Positions 53,731 through 62,570 of a DNA stretch of 64,000 nt are shown here, piece after piece. The notes beneath the pieces are model-generated. The model saw only the letters and a program-made list of their open reading frames with translations, was not told the origin of the DNA and made no database searches. The DNA is from Flavobacterium enshiense DK69. Its GTDB lineage: Bacteria; Bacteroidota; Bacteroidia; Flavobacteriales; Flavobacteriaceae. How positions within the stretch are numbered: position 1 is the first letter of the stretch; each line of letters opens with the position of its first letter. The stretch lies in NCBI RefSeq assembly GCF_000498495.1, contig NZ_AVCS01000004.1, forward strand, positions 62,001 to 126,000, read 5' to 3'. The position numbers were made by a program, and so were the translations under genes.

Positions 53731-54585
53731 ATGAAATTAGTAGTAGATAGCGGCTCCACAAAGGCCGATTGGATTGCCTTAGACGACAACGGCGATATTC
53801 AGTTTACAACGAGTACTTTAGGGTTAAATCCTGAAGTTTTGACAAAAGAAGAAGTTATCAATAGAATTAATAATCGATTCGATATTGCTCAAAACGCTTC
53901 CATTGTAAAAGAAGTCTATTTTTACGGAGCCGGTTGCGGAACTGATCGAATGAAAAATCACTTAACCGATATTCTTCACGAATATTTTCCAAATGCCCAT
54001 ATCGAAGTTAAAGAAGATACTTATGCAGCTGTATTTGCCACGACACCAAGAGGAGAGAAGGCTATCGTTTGTATTTTAGGAACTGGTTCCAATTGCAGTT
54101 ATTATGACGGAACCGAACTGCATCAGAAAGTTCAGTCTTTGGGCTATCTTGCCATGGACGATTGCAGCGGAAACCAGTTTGGGCGTCATCTAATCCGTGC
54201 TTATTATTTCAACAAAATGCCAAAGTCTTTGGCTGAAATTTTTGAAAAAGAATACGATTTGGATGCAGATGCTATCAAACACAATTTATACAAAGTACCT
54301 AATCCCAATGCTTATCTGGCTACTTTTGCCAAGTTTTTGATTCAGCATAAAGACCATGAATTCCTTCAGAAAATAATTTTGAATGACATGCAGAATTTCG
54401 TGGATTTTTACATCACGCAATACGAAAACTGTAGAGAAGTTCCGGTACATTTTATTGGTTCGATAGCTTATTATTTAAGAAGTGAACTGGAATCCGTTCT
54501 GTCCAAAAACGGACTGAAACTCGGAAATGTGTTCCGTAAACCAATCGACGGACTGATAAACTATCATTCAGTTCCCCTGCAATAG
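53731..54585 (+). CDS. BadF/BadG-type ATPase, N-acetylglucosamine kinase-like
   Basis: Sugar-kinase-fold (ASKHA) protein of 284 residues. The phosphate-1 motif VVDSGSTKADWI is at the N-terminus, the phosphate-2 motif CILGTGSNCSYYDG near residue 110, and a later adenosine-region motif FIGSIAYYLRSEL near 245. The family includes N-acetylglucosamine kinase (NagK), the most usual annotation for Bacteroidota members of this size with no extra FeS Cys. It may recycle amino sugars released from peptidoglycan or chitin. It starts 12 bases after the pfkA-gap terminator and is followed by another. Confidence 0.8.
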   Translation: MKLVVDSGSTKADWIALDDNGDIQFTTSTLGLNPEVLTKEEVINRINNRFDIAQNASIVKEVYFYGAGCGTDRMKNHLTDILHEYFPNAHIEVKEDTYAAVFATTPRGEKAIVCILGTGSNCSYYDGTELHQKVQSLGYLAMDDCSGNQFGRHLIRAYYFNKMPKSLAEIFEKEYDLDADAIKHNLYKVPNPNAYLATFAKFLIQHKDHEFLQKIILNDMQNFVDFYITQYENCREVPVHFIGSIAYYLRSELESVLSKNGLKLGNVFRKPIDGLINYHSVPLQ

Positions 54586-54610
54586 AATTAGATGTAAAGG
54601 TACTATAGCA

Positions 54611-54661
54611 AAACACCCTTATGAGTCGATGAAAATCTTTTCATAAGGGTGTTTTTTTATG
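54611..54661. terminator. Bidirectional terminator
   Basis: AAACACCCTTATGA (54611-54624) and TCATAAGGGTGTTT (54641-54654) are perfect 14-bp arms, T run after. It separates the kinase gene and the convergent ridA. Confidence 0.9.
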
Positions 54662-54703
54662 TTTCGTCGGCAGCTAATAAACCAACGGTTCAATATTGCA
54701 GAA

Positions 54704-55084
54704 TTATTTTATTGCAATCATCGAGATTTCCACATTTACGTTTTTCGGAAGGCATGCCACTTGAATTGTTTCACGAGCCGGTGCGGTTTTCTCGTCAAAA
54801 TAGCTTCCGTAAACAGTATTTATTTTTGCGAAATCGTTCATGTCGCTAATAAAAATGGAAGTTTTGATAACATTTTCGAAGGTCATTTCTGCTGCTTCCA
54901 AAACAGCTTTCATGTTCTCCATAACCTGTTTGGTCTCTGTTTCGATTTTATCCAAAACTAATTCACCACTGGTAGGGTTAATGGCGATCTGGCCTGAAGT
55001 ATAAAGTGTGTTTCCAACTAAAACAGCCTGGTTGTAAGGGCCGATTGGAGCAGGTGCTTTCTCTGTAAAAATTATTTTTTTCAT
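54704..55084 (-). CDS. ridA: RidA-family enamine/imine deaminase
   Basis: Small trimeric cytoplasmic enzyme of 126 residues that hydrolyses reactive enamine or imine intermediates, for example from threonine dehydratase. Signs: APAPIGPYNQAVLVGNTLYTSGQ at the N-terminus, NMKAVLEAAEMTFENVIKT, and the C-terminal PARETIQVACLPKNVNVEI containing the conserved Arg that binds the carboxylate. Length and motifs match the archetypal RidA subgroup. It lies 50 bases upstream-to-downstream of lptD on the same strand (lptD stop at 55134) and may be read from the lptD transcript. Confidence 0.95.
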   Translation of the reverse strand: MKKIIFTEKAPAPIGPYNQAVLVGNTLYTSGQIAINPTSGELVLDKIETETKQVMENMKAVLEAAEMTFENVIKTSIFISDMNDFAKINTVYGSYFDEKTAPARETIQVACLPKNVNVEISMIAIK

Positions 55085-55133
55085 GTTTTTAAGTGAACTA
55101 AAATTTTAATCTGCACTAATTCATTTCCTGATT

Positions 55134-57857
55134 CTATCTTAAAGTTCTGTCTGGTAAGCTACGTTTATCATACTTGATGTCGCTCAGCACAGAAGATTTG
55201 ATACCTATGAAAAAGCCCCAGTTTGTATAAGGTGCGATCGGTACCCAGTTGAAACTCATCCTCCAGCTCAATAAGTCCCTTTCAAAACGAAGCTGGGTAA
55301 ATGATATTCCTTTTTGAACAAAATCATATCCCGATGAGAATCCCATTTTCCATCTAGGTGTTAAATCGATGTTTCCTGACATCATGAGGGAATTTCCAAC
55401 GATTTCATTTTCGCGATTTACATTGGAATAGGTCAAGGTATAAGCCATTGTCAAATTCCACGGTATTTTTAATTTATAAAATTCAGAGTCTTTTTTCTCT
55501 TTATTTTTTTCATCCTCCTTCTTGAAAAGGCTCTGTCTGTTGTCGCTAAGGTCTGTACCTCGGCCAAATAAATCGTCTGTACGTCCTCCGTTTAAAACAG
55601 TCTGCTGTGAAGATTCGCCTTTTGTTTTTCCATCTTCACTTGAAAGAACATAATTAATTGTCATGTTTGCAGATGTCATTCTGAAAAGACTACCGCCATT
55701 ATCAATGTTGAATTTATCGATTCGTCTGCCTGAATTATCAACCGCATATGGATCCAGTGAAGCTCCGAAATTCAAATTCATTTTGTTGTCAAAAAATTGT
55801 GTTCCCCCGCTTATCGCTAATGGTGACCAGGCTAATGAATCGGCAGCAACATCATATGTTGTAGAAAAGTTTAAATTGTTAAGCAACATAACCTTTTTAG
55901 GCTCTGTTTTAGTTTCGTCTTTGTCTCGCATTTTTGCTTCAAAAGTATTGCTTAAAGACATTCCTATTCTATTGGATGTTCTATTGCTGGGACCACCATA
56001 AATTCCCTCTTCAAAACGTGTGTATTCAGAATATCTGGTTCCAGTGTTGTCCAAAGCATATGTATCGTAATACTGATCAAAACTTGGCAAATAAGTATAA
56101 CCAACAGACGGACGCATTACGTGTCGGATAGCCTGGATTTTTTTATCATTGCCAAAATTAAAGGTTCCGTAAATCGTTGTTCCGATACTGGAAGAAAAGT
56201 TGTAGGTTCTGTATGCGTCAAAACCGTTTACAGGAGTAGTTTCAACCTTGTTGGAATCAGGGTTGAATTCTTTTTGTATTGTTTTAAAATACCATACTTC
56301 ATTGTAGGCGGTAGCCGCCGTTACACTAAAATATTTGAAGACTTTAAAATTCGTGCTGATCGGAATAGAGTGCTGAATACCATTTTTCGCAGTATCAAAC
56401 ATTCCGGGTTTAAAGAAAAGAGAATCCGTAGTGTGAATTCTGTTTTCTCCTCTGAAGTTGTACTGAAAGTTAATGTTTTTTATTATTCCTTTTTTGATGC
56501 CGTTTTTAGGTGCAAAAGGGAAAACACGATCAACACTTGCCTGAACTGTCGGCAATGTCATGTCAATTTCTTCTGTATTGGTATTTTGAGAATGAGTTGC
56601 CGTAACAGAAAAGTTAACCAGAGGAACGGTTTGGAATGTCTTAGAATACGAAACAGAAGAACTCAAGTTGTTATTTAATGAAGAACCGATGTTTGCCTGA
56701 TTTAAAGACTGTCTGAAATACTGGCTGCTTCCCAAATTGACGGAAGCTGAAAATCTGGAATTAGGGTTTGCTTTTGTGTCCTGGGCGTGAAACCATTGAA
56801 TGTTGTATTGTTTTGACCTGGCATAGTCCGGAAACCCTTTTTCGCTATTTATTTGATTTTCAAATCGAAAGTTCACTCTACCATTAAAGTTATATCGTTT
56901 GGCATAAGCGCTTTCAAATCGGAACGCATAACTTCCGTTGGTATAATAATCTCCTAAAACCTGTAAATCATAATAATCACTCAGGGCAAAATAATACCCT
57001 CCATTCTGAAAATAATATCCTTTTTGTGCTGAATCTCCAAAGGTCGGAATTACGAATCCCGATACAGCCTTTTCACTCATGGGAAAATAAGCAAAAGGTA
57101 AGGCGATTGGAGTAGGAACATCTGCAATTACCATATTGGTAAAACCGGTAACGACTTTCTTCTTGGGAACGAATTTAATTTTTCGTGCAAGGAAATAGTA
57201 TTCAGGGTCGTCGATATTTTCAGAAGTGGTAAATCGGGCGTTTCTCATGAAATAAACCGAATCATTTTCTCTTTTGCTTACTTCGGCCTTTACCCTGAAT
57301 TCACCTTGTTGTGTTCTCGAGTTCCAGACTAATGCTTTTTTTGTTTTGGTGTTAAAACGGATCGAATCGGGTTCAATCACATTCTGGCCTTGTTTGAAAA
57401 CTGGGTTTTGTGTGTAATTTCCTAAGCTGTCTTTGATTCGACCGGCATACACTTCGTCTTTTTCATAGTTAAAAACGATAATCCCGGCTTTAAGTTCGAT
57501 GTCTTTATAAGTTAATTCGGCTTCATCATAAAGTGTCAGCTCTTTCTTTTTCTGATCGATTTTTTCGTACTTTTTCGCTTTACGTTTTACAATTCCTTCC
57601 AGTAAAGTTTTCTTTTTTTTGATGGTATCATTTTTAACAGTATCTGCTGGTTTGATAACGTCTTTCAGGCCTAAATTTAGGCTATCTTTCTGTTTTGCAG
57701 CAGGTATGGAAATTGATTTGGAAGGGTTTTCCTGAGCTTGAAGTTCAAAATTTCCAAGTGTTAGGAAAATTGATAATAAAACGATATGAAATAAGTTTGT
57801 ACGCAACGCTTTTAATACTATTTTTGTAAAAATGTGGCTTAATTTTTGACGGGTCAA
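55134..57857 (-). CDS. lptD: LptD-like LPS assembly outer-membrane protein
   Basis: Outer-membrane barrel of 907 residues that would insert lipopolysaccharide with LptE. After a long signal region (hydrophobic residues about 24-41, ending LQAQ) come a Lys-rich linker and the N-terminal OstA/LptA-like beta-jellyroll (ELTYKDIELKAGIIVFNYEKDEVYAG), then a long barrel with the LptD hallmark ALPFAYFPMSEKAVSGFVIP. The frame has no ATG: translation starts at TTG 57857, or at TTG 57806 (MRTNLFHIVLLSI), which would give a more typical signal peptide. A -7 element at 57877-57884 favours the first. Divergent from the amidase genes. Confidence 0.88.
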   Translation of the reverse strand: MTRQKLSHIFTKIVLKALRTNLFHIVLLSIFLTLGNFELQAQENPSKSISIPAAKQKDSLNLGLKDVIKPADTVKNDTIKKKKTLLEGIVKRKAKKYEKIDQKKKELTLYDEAELTYKDIELKAGIIVFNYEKDEVYAGRIKDSLGNYTQNPVFKQGQNVIEPDSIRFNTKTKKALVWNSRTQQGEFRVKAEVSKRENDSVYFMRNARFTTSENIDDPEYYFLARKIKFVPKKKVVTGFTNMVIADVPTPIALPFAYFPMSEKAVSGFVIPTFGDSAQKGYYFQNGGYYFALSDYYDLQVLGDYYTNGSYAFRFESAYAKRYNFNGRVNFRFENQINSEKGFPDYARSKQYNIQWFHAQDTKANPNSRFSASVNLGSSQYFRQSLNQANIGSSLNNNLSSSVSYSKTFQTVPLVNFSVTATHSQNTNTEEIDMTLPTVQASVDRVFPFAPKNGIKKGIIKNINFQYNFRGENRIHTTDSLFFKPGMFDTAKNGIQHSIPISTNFKVFKYFSVTAATAYNEVWYFKTIQKEFNPDSNKVETTPVNGFDAYRTYNFSSSIGTTIYGTFNFGNDKKIQAIRHVMRPSVGYTYLPSFDQYYDTYALDNTGTRYSEYTRFEEGIYGGPSNRTSNRIGMSLSNTFEAKMRDKDETKTEPKKVMLLNNLNFSTTYDVAADSLAWSPLAISGGTQFFDNKMNLNFGASLDPYAVDNSGRRIDKFNIDNGGSLFRMTSANMTINYVLSSEDGKTKGESSQQTVLNGGRTDDLFGRGTDLSDNRQSLFKKEDEKNKEKKDSEFYKLKIPWNLTMAYTLTYSNVNRENEIVGNSLMMSGNIDLTPRWKMGFSSGYDFVQKGISFTQLRFERDLLSWRMSFNWVPIAPYTNWGFFIGIKSSVLSDIKYDKRSLPDRTLR

Positions 57858-57876
57858 ACTTACATATATTTTTCGT

Positions 57877-57884
57877 CAAAATTA
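57877..57884 (-). promoter_or_regulatory. Probable -7 element of lptD
   Basis: TAATTTTG on the minus strand, 20 bases before the TTG start. No clear -33 element. Confidence 0.4.
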
Positions 57885-57928
57885 AGCATTTAATAAAATT
57901 ATAATCATTCGGAATTATTAGTTCGTAT

Positions 57929-58999
57929 ATGCCAAATAAAGTTAGACTATATTTATTTTTATTTGTCCTGCTTGTGCCCAGTTTTCTATTCTCGCAATCG
58001 AGGTTTAAGGTTGTATTGGATGCTGGCCACGGGGGCAAGGATCACGGAGCTATAAAAAACGGATTAAGAGAAAAGGATGTGGCTTTGGATGTGGTAATGC
58101 GCATCGGTAAAATTTTAAATAATAATGATGATATTGCTGTTCTGTATTCAAGAAAGACAGATGTTTTTGTTGAATTAAGAGAAAGGGCGGATAAAGCGAA
58201 CAAAGCAAAAGCGGATTTATTTGTGTCTGTCCATTGTAATTCCAATAATTCATCGACCCCTTACGGATCTTTGACTTTGGTTATGGGGCTTTCAAGGAAA
58301 TCAAAAAACTTGGAGATTGCCAAAACAGAAAATGCCGTAATTTTTCAGGAAGCCAATTATAAGAAAAACTATAAAGGATTTGATCCGAATAAGCCTGAAA
58401 CATTTATAGGACTTAAGCTTTTACAGGAAGAATCATTGAAATCAAGCATACACTTAGCAAGTTCTATTCAGAATAAATTTGAACATAAGTTAAACAGAAA
58501 AAATAAAGGCGTGCATCAGCAGCCATTATGGGTTTTAGATGCTACTTGTATGCCTGGTGTTTTGATTGAGCTTGGTTTTATTTCCAATAAGAAGGAAGCA
58601 AAGTATTTAGGTTCTGAAGAAGGTAAGAATGAAATGGCAAGAGCAATTGCTCAGGCGATTGTTCAGTATAAGGAAGAATATTTCTTAGGTTCTGAATTGG
58701 GTGTAAGTGCACAAAACATTTCAGTAAAAGATGACGTCAAGTCGGATGAAACTGCTTCTGTAAAAACAACAAAAGGGAAAGTATACAAAGTTCAGATAGG
58801 AAGTAGTAAAACAAAGCTGGCAACAACGCCTTCTAATTTTAAAGGACTTAAAAATGTTTCCAGAATATTTGAAAAAGGGTATTACAAATATTTTTACGGA
58901 AGTGTTGATACCATTTCCGATTGTGAAAAATTATTAGCTGAGGCTAAAAAGAAAGGTTATGATTCGGCTTTTATTGTTTCCGACAATGAGAATAAATAA
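57929..58999 (+). CDS. N-acetylmuramoyl-L-alanine amidase, copy 1
   Basis: Zinc amidase of the AmiC family (Amidase_3), 356 residues, cleaving the muramoyl-alanine bond of peptidoglycan in the periplasm. Signal peptide (to about residue 22, PSFLFSQ), catalytic domain with VVLDAGHGGKDHGA (zinc His), LREKDVALDVV (zinc Glu), VSVHCNSNNSS (zinc His) and LIELGFISNKKEA (catalytic Glu). A C-terminal SPOR-like beta domain (about 285-350; KVYKVQIGSSKTKL) likely targets it to septal peptidoglycan. The second copy follows 13 bases later, so both come from tandem duplication and are probably co-translated. Confidence 0.92.
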   Translation: MPNKVRLYLFLFVLLVPSFLFSQSRFKVVLDAGHGGKDHGAIKNGLREKDVALDVVMRIGKILNNNDDIAVLYSRKTDVFVELRERADKANKAKADLFVSVHCNSNNSSTPYGSLTLVMGLSRKSKNLEIAKTENAVIFQEANYKKNYKGFDPNKPETFIGLKLLQEESLKSSIHLASSIQNKFEHKLNRKNKGVHQQPLWVLDATCMPGVLIELGFISNKKEAKYLGSEEGKNEMARAIAQAIVQYKEEYFLGSELGVSAQNISVKDDVKSDETASVKTTKGKVYKVQIGSSKTKLATTPSNFKGLKNVSRIFEKGYYKYFYGSVDTISDCEKLLAEAKKKGYDSAFIVSDNENK

Positions 59000-59012
59000 T
59001 ATATAAAGGAGT

Positions 59013-60140
59013 ATGAAAATGAATGCGTTTTTTAAAATGACTATGTTGGCTTTTGTACTTGGAACAAGTGTAGGCCAGGCTCAAAATAGTGCAAAATTCA
59101 AAGTTGTCCTTGATGCAGGGCACGGTGGAAACGATTTTGGCGCTACCTATCACGGGTATGTGGAAAAAAACAATGCGCTGAATGTTGTTCTGAAAGTAGG
59201 TAGAATTCTTGAAGCGGATCAAGCGACACAAGTAATTTATACCCGCAAAACTGATGTTTTTATCCCTTTGGATGAGCGTGCAGACATTGCTAATAAGTCG
59301 AAAGCCGATATTTTTGTTTCCATCCACTGTAATGCCAATAAAAATTTGGCGGCGAGCGGTACCGAAACCTATGTAATGGGGGTAACGCGAAACGCGGCCA
59401 ATTTGGAAGTGGCAAGAAAAGAGAACGAGGTGGTTACTATGGAGAAGGATTATAAAATCAAATATGATGGTTATGATCCCAACTCGCCGGAATCTGTAAT
59501 TGGAATGACCGTAATCCAGGAAGAATATCTTGATCAGAGTATTGAATTGGCTGCAGGTATCCAGGAAGGTTTCGAAGAAGGACTAAGTAGAAAAAGCAGA
59601 GGTGTTAAGCAGGCAGGATTCCTTGTTTTAAGAAAAATATACATGCCTCGCGTACTGATAGAAATGGGGTTTGTTTCCAATAAAGAAGAAGGTGCTTTTT
59701 TGAGTTCCGATGAGGGTCAGGAGCAAATTGCCCAAGCTATAGCAAAAGCGATTTTGGATTACAGAAAAGAATATTTTGTTCAGGGAACAGAAGAATACGT
59801 TCCGGTTGAAAGACCAAATATTCCGGAAAAAGAAATTCAGAAAATCGATACGCCTAAAGTTAAAGAAGTAAAACCGGCTGCAATAAACGGTACGGTTTTT
59901 AAGATTCAGATTTCGGCCAGTACTAAAAAAATGGACTTGGTTCCAAGTAACTTTAATGGCCTGAATACTATCTCTATGGAAGATGATGGAACAATCATCA
60001 AGTACTTCTATGGAAATACAAATGATTACAACGAATCAAAAAAATTATTGGAAGAGGCCAAAGCCAAAGGATATGGTTCGGCTTTTATCGTAGCCTATAA
60101 AAATGGTCAGAAAGTTACGTTAAATGAAGCTTTGCGTTAA
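59013..60140 (+). CDS. N-acetylmuramoyl-L-alanine amidase, copy 2
   Basis: Second AmiC-type amidase, 375 residues, parallel to copy 1: signal peptide (ending VGQAQ), FKVVLDAGHGGNDFGA, Glu in VEKNNALNVVL, VSIHCNANKN and LIEMGFVSNKEEG, then a Pro/Lys/Glu-rich linker (about 270-295) and a SPOR-like end (FKIQISASTKKMDLVPSNF). An AAAGGAG sequence lies 5 bases before the ATG, a rare Shine-Dalgarno-like element in this genome. It precedes the MCE gene by about 50 bases. Two copies may differ in timing or substrate; the linker lengths differ. Confidence 0.92.
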   Translation: MKMNAFFKMTMLAFVLGTSVGQAQNSAKFKVVLDAGHGGNDFGATYHGYVEKNNALNVVLKVGRILEADQATQVIYTRKTDVFIPLDERADIANKSKADIFVSIHCNANKNLAASGTETYVMGVTRNAANLEVARKENEVVTMEKDYKIKYDGYDPNSPESVIGMTVIQEEYLDQSIELAAGIQEGFEEGLSRKSRGVKQAGFLVLRKIYMPRVLIEMGFVSNKEEGAFLSSDEGQEQIAQAIAKAILDYRKEYFVQGTEEYVPVERPNIPEKEIQKIDTPKVKEVKPAAINGTVFKIQISASTKKMDLVPSNFNGLNTISMEDDGTIIKYFYGNTNDYNESKKLLEEAKAKGYGSAFIVAYKNGQKVTLNEALR

Positions 60141-60194
60141 TATAAAACCATTCTAAACTATTTTGTTTTAATTTTGTTAAAAAAATAATTGATT

Positions 60195-61151
60195 TTGAAA
60201 ATTTCTAGAGAAGTAAAAACCGCAATTTTAGTCATTGGTTCCATATTGTTATTCTTTTGGGGATACAGTTTTTTAAAAGGGAAAAACTTATTTGACACAT
60301 CCAGAAAATTTTATGTTGTATATGATAATGTTGAAGGATTAGTTCCTGCGGCAGCTGTTACTATTAATGGCCTTACAGTTGGAAAGGTTAGTGCCATAAC
60401 AATTCAGGATAAAACAGGGAAATTGTTGGTGGAAATTCAAATGGACAACGATCTTCCAATATCAAAATCAAGTACAGCAAGTATTTATGAGCCTGGGTTT
60501 ATCGGTGGGAAACAGATTGCCATCAATCCTAATTTCCAGGATAGCAATTTTGCGCAATCTGGTGATTATCTGAAACCTGCTGTAATATTAGGTTTGACAG
60601 CTTCTTTGGAGAAAAATTTAGCCCCAATTCAGGAAAAATTGAATAATGTTCTTGAAAACGCTGATAAATTGATGATTAACATCAATGAAATTCTTGATGC
60701 GAGAACAAAATCAAATCTTAGACAAACTGTTACCCAATTAAATGAAACGATGGCTAATTTCAACTCCGTTTCAGGAAACCTGGATAAAATGTTAGCTGAT
60801 AACAAAGATAAACTTGGAACTGCAGTAACCAATCTTGATAAGACAACAGGCAATTTCGCTAAAATTTCAGAAGATCTAGAAAAAGCTAAATTGGGTGAAA
60901 CGGTTGAAAATCTTGAAAAAACTTTGGCTAGCGTCAATAAAATGGTTGCCGATATGGAGTCCGGTAAAGGAACGATGGGTAAATTAATGAAAGACGATGC
61001 AATGTATAATAACCTTTCAAAAGCTTCAAAAGAGTTGGAATTATTGTTACAGGATGTACGTCTGCACCCAACACGTTATGTAAATGTTTCGATGTTCGGT
61101 AAGAAAGAGAAACCGTATGTGGCACCAAAAGAAGAACAACCTAAAAAATAG
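60195..61151 (+). CDS. MCE/MlaD-family lipid transport protein
   Basis: Membrane-anchored MCE-domain protein of 318 residues, the substrate-binding part of a phospholipid ABC transport system between membranes. One N-terminal transmembrane helix (KTAILVIGSILLFFWGYSF), the MCE domain (about 36-115; FYVVYDNVEGLVPAAAVTINGLTVGKV, YEPGFIGGKQIAI), then a long coiled coil (about 140-260) and a Pro/Lys tail. Translation uses TTG: 60195 gives MKISREVKTAILVIG, the usual family start; 60189 is the alternative. The MlaE/MlaF permease and ATPase genes are not in the window. Directly follows the two amidase genes. Confidence 0.87.
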   Translation: MKISREVKTAILVIGSILLFFWGYSFLKGKNLFDTSRKFYVVYDNVEGLVPAAAVTINGLTVGKVSAITIQDKTGKLLVEIQMDNDLPISKSSTASIYEPGFIGGKQIAINPNFQDSNFAQSGDYLKPAVILGLTASLEKNLAPIQEKLNNVLENADKLMININEILDARTKSNLRQTVTQLNETMANFNSVSGNLDKMLADNKDKLGTAVTNLDKTTGNFAKISEDLEKAKLGETVENLEKTLASVNKMVADMESGKGTMGKLMKDDAMYNNLSKASKELELLLQDVRLHPTRYVNVSMFGKKEKPYVAPKEEQPKK

Positions 61152-61170
61152 AACTATATAAACTAAGCCT

Positions 61171-62505
61171 ATGAGTTATTTAGACAATATATTGTTTGCA
61201 GTACTTCTTGTTTTAGGAGGTGGATATTTTGCTGGAAATGTAAAGAAACTTATCAGAAATATTAAACTTGGACAAGATGTAGACCGAACTGATAATCCTT
61301 CTGCTAGATGGAAAAACATGGCGATGATTGCTTTAGGTCAGTCTAAAATGGTTAGAAGGCCTGTAGCCGGTTTTCTTCACATATTAGTTTATCTAGGATT
61401 TATCATCATCAATATTGAAGTGCTTGAAATTGTAATTGATGGTCTTTTCGGTACGCACCGTGTATTTTCATTCATGGGTGGCTTTTACAGCTTTTTAATC
61501 GGTTCATTCGAAGTATTGGCACTGTTGGTGATTATTGCCGTGGTTACTTTCTGGATGAGACGTAATGTGGTAAGGCTTAAACGTTTTGTTCACGGCGATT
61601 TAAATGGATGGCCAAGAAATGATGCCAATTATATTTTGTATTTTGAAACCGTGTTGATGTGTTTGTTCTTGTTCATGAACGCCGCTGATTTGCATTTGCA
61701 GACATTAGGCGCTCCGGGATATGAAAGCATTGGATCTTCAGCATTTCCAATCTCTCAGAATATAACTCCGATGTTCAACGGAATGTCTGAAAGCTTGGTT
61801 CACTTACTTGAAAAAGGAGCATGGTGGCTTCATATTGCAGGGATTTTAGTTTTCTTGAACTACTTATATTTCTCGAAGCATTTACACATTTTATTGGCAT
61901 TCCCAAATACTTATTTCGCGAATTTAAAACCTCAGGGACAATTTGATAATCTTGAATCAGTAACCAACGAAGTTAAACTGATGATGGATCCGAATGCCGA
62001 CCCGTTTGCAGCTCCAGCTCCGGATGCTGATGCGGCGCATACTAAATTTGGTGCAAGTGATGTTCAGGATTTGAACTGGGTTCAGTTGCTAAACGCATAC
62101 ACTTGTACGGAATGTGGTAGATGTACTTCTTCTTGTCCTGCTAATCAGACTGGGAAGAAACTATCGCCTCGTAAGATTATGATGGATACCCGCGACCGTT
62201 TGGAAGAAGTTGGCAGAAATATAGATAGTAATAAAGGTGTTTTTGTACCGGACGGAAAATCATTACTGAATGATTATATTACTCCGGAAGAACTATGGGC
62301 TTGTACGTCTTGTAATGCTTGTGTTGAAGAATGTCCTGTTAATATCAGTCCGCTTTCCATTATTATGGACATGAGACGTTATCTTGTAATGGAACAGAGT
62401 GCTGCTCCGACAGAATTGAACGCTATGATGACCAATATAGAAAATAATGGAGCACCATGGCAGTACAACCAGATGGATCGTTTGAACTGGAAAGACGAAG
62501 CATAA
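61171..62505 (+). CDS. Membrane FeS protein, HdrC/NarI-like
   Basis: A 444-residue inner-membrane redox protein: about five hydrophobic helices in residues 1-235 resembling the heme b membrane domain of nitrate reductase gamma or HdrE (several His, e.g. FLHILVYLGF and WWLHIAGILVFLNYLYFSKHLHILLAF), then a cytoplasmic 4Fe-4S dicluster domain with CTECGRCTSSCPANQTGKKLSP near residue 311 and CTSCNACVEECPVNI near 373. It forms a pair with the next gene (65 bases downstream), and would pass electrons between the quinone pool and an unknown partner. This pair is common in Bacteroidota but has no settled function. Confidence 0.85.
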   Translation: MSYLDNILFAVLLVLGGGYFAGNVKKLIRNIKLGQDVDRTDNPSARWKNMAMIALGQSKMVRRPVAGFLHILVYLGFIIINIEVLEIVIDGLFGTHRVFSFMGGFYSFLIGSFEVLALLVIIAVVTFWMRRNVVRLKRFVHGDLNGWPRNDANYILYFETVLMCLFLFMNAADLHLQTLGAPGYESIGSSAFPISQNITPMFNGMSESLVHLLEKGAWWLHIAGILVFLNYLYFSKHLHILLAFPNTYFANLKPQGQFDNLESVTNEVKLMMDPNADPFAAPAPDADAAHTKFGASDVQDLNWVQLLNAYTCTECGRCTSSCPANQTGKKLSPRKIMMDTRDRLEEVGRNIDSNKGVFVPDGKSLLNDYITPEELWACTSCNACVEECPVNISPLSIIMDMRRYLVMEQSAAPTELNAMMTNIENNGAPWQYNQMDRLNWKDEA

Positions 62506-62570
62506 TAAATTAAAAGCAAAACCTTGCTATTTTGCACATTGCAACTTAGCAACTAAAAAATAAATTACAT

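Noticed and set aside
56121-56678. 185-codon frame antisense to lptD
   Set aside because: Its composition mirrors the barrel strands of lptD on the other strand; no motif or regulatory signal supports it.
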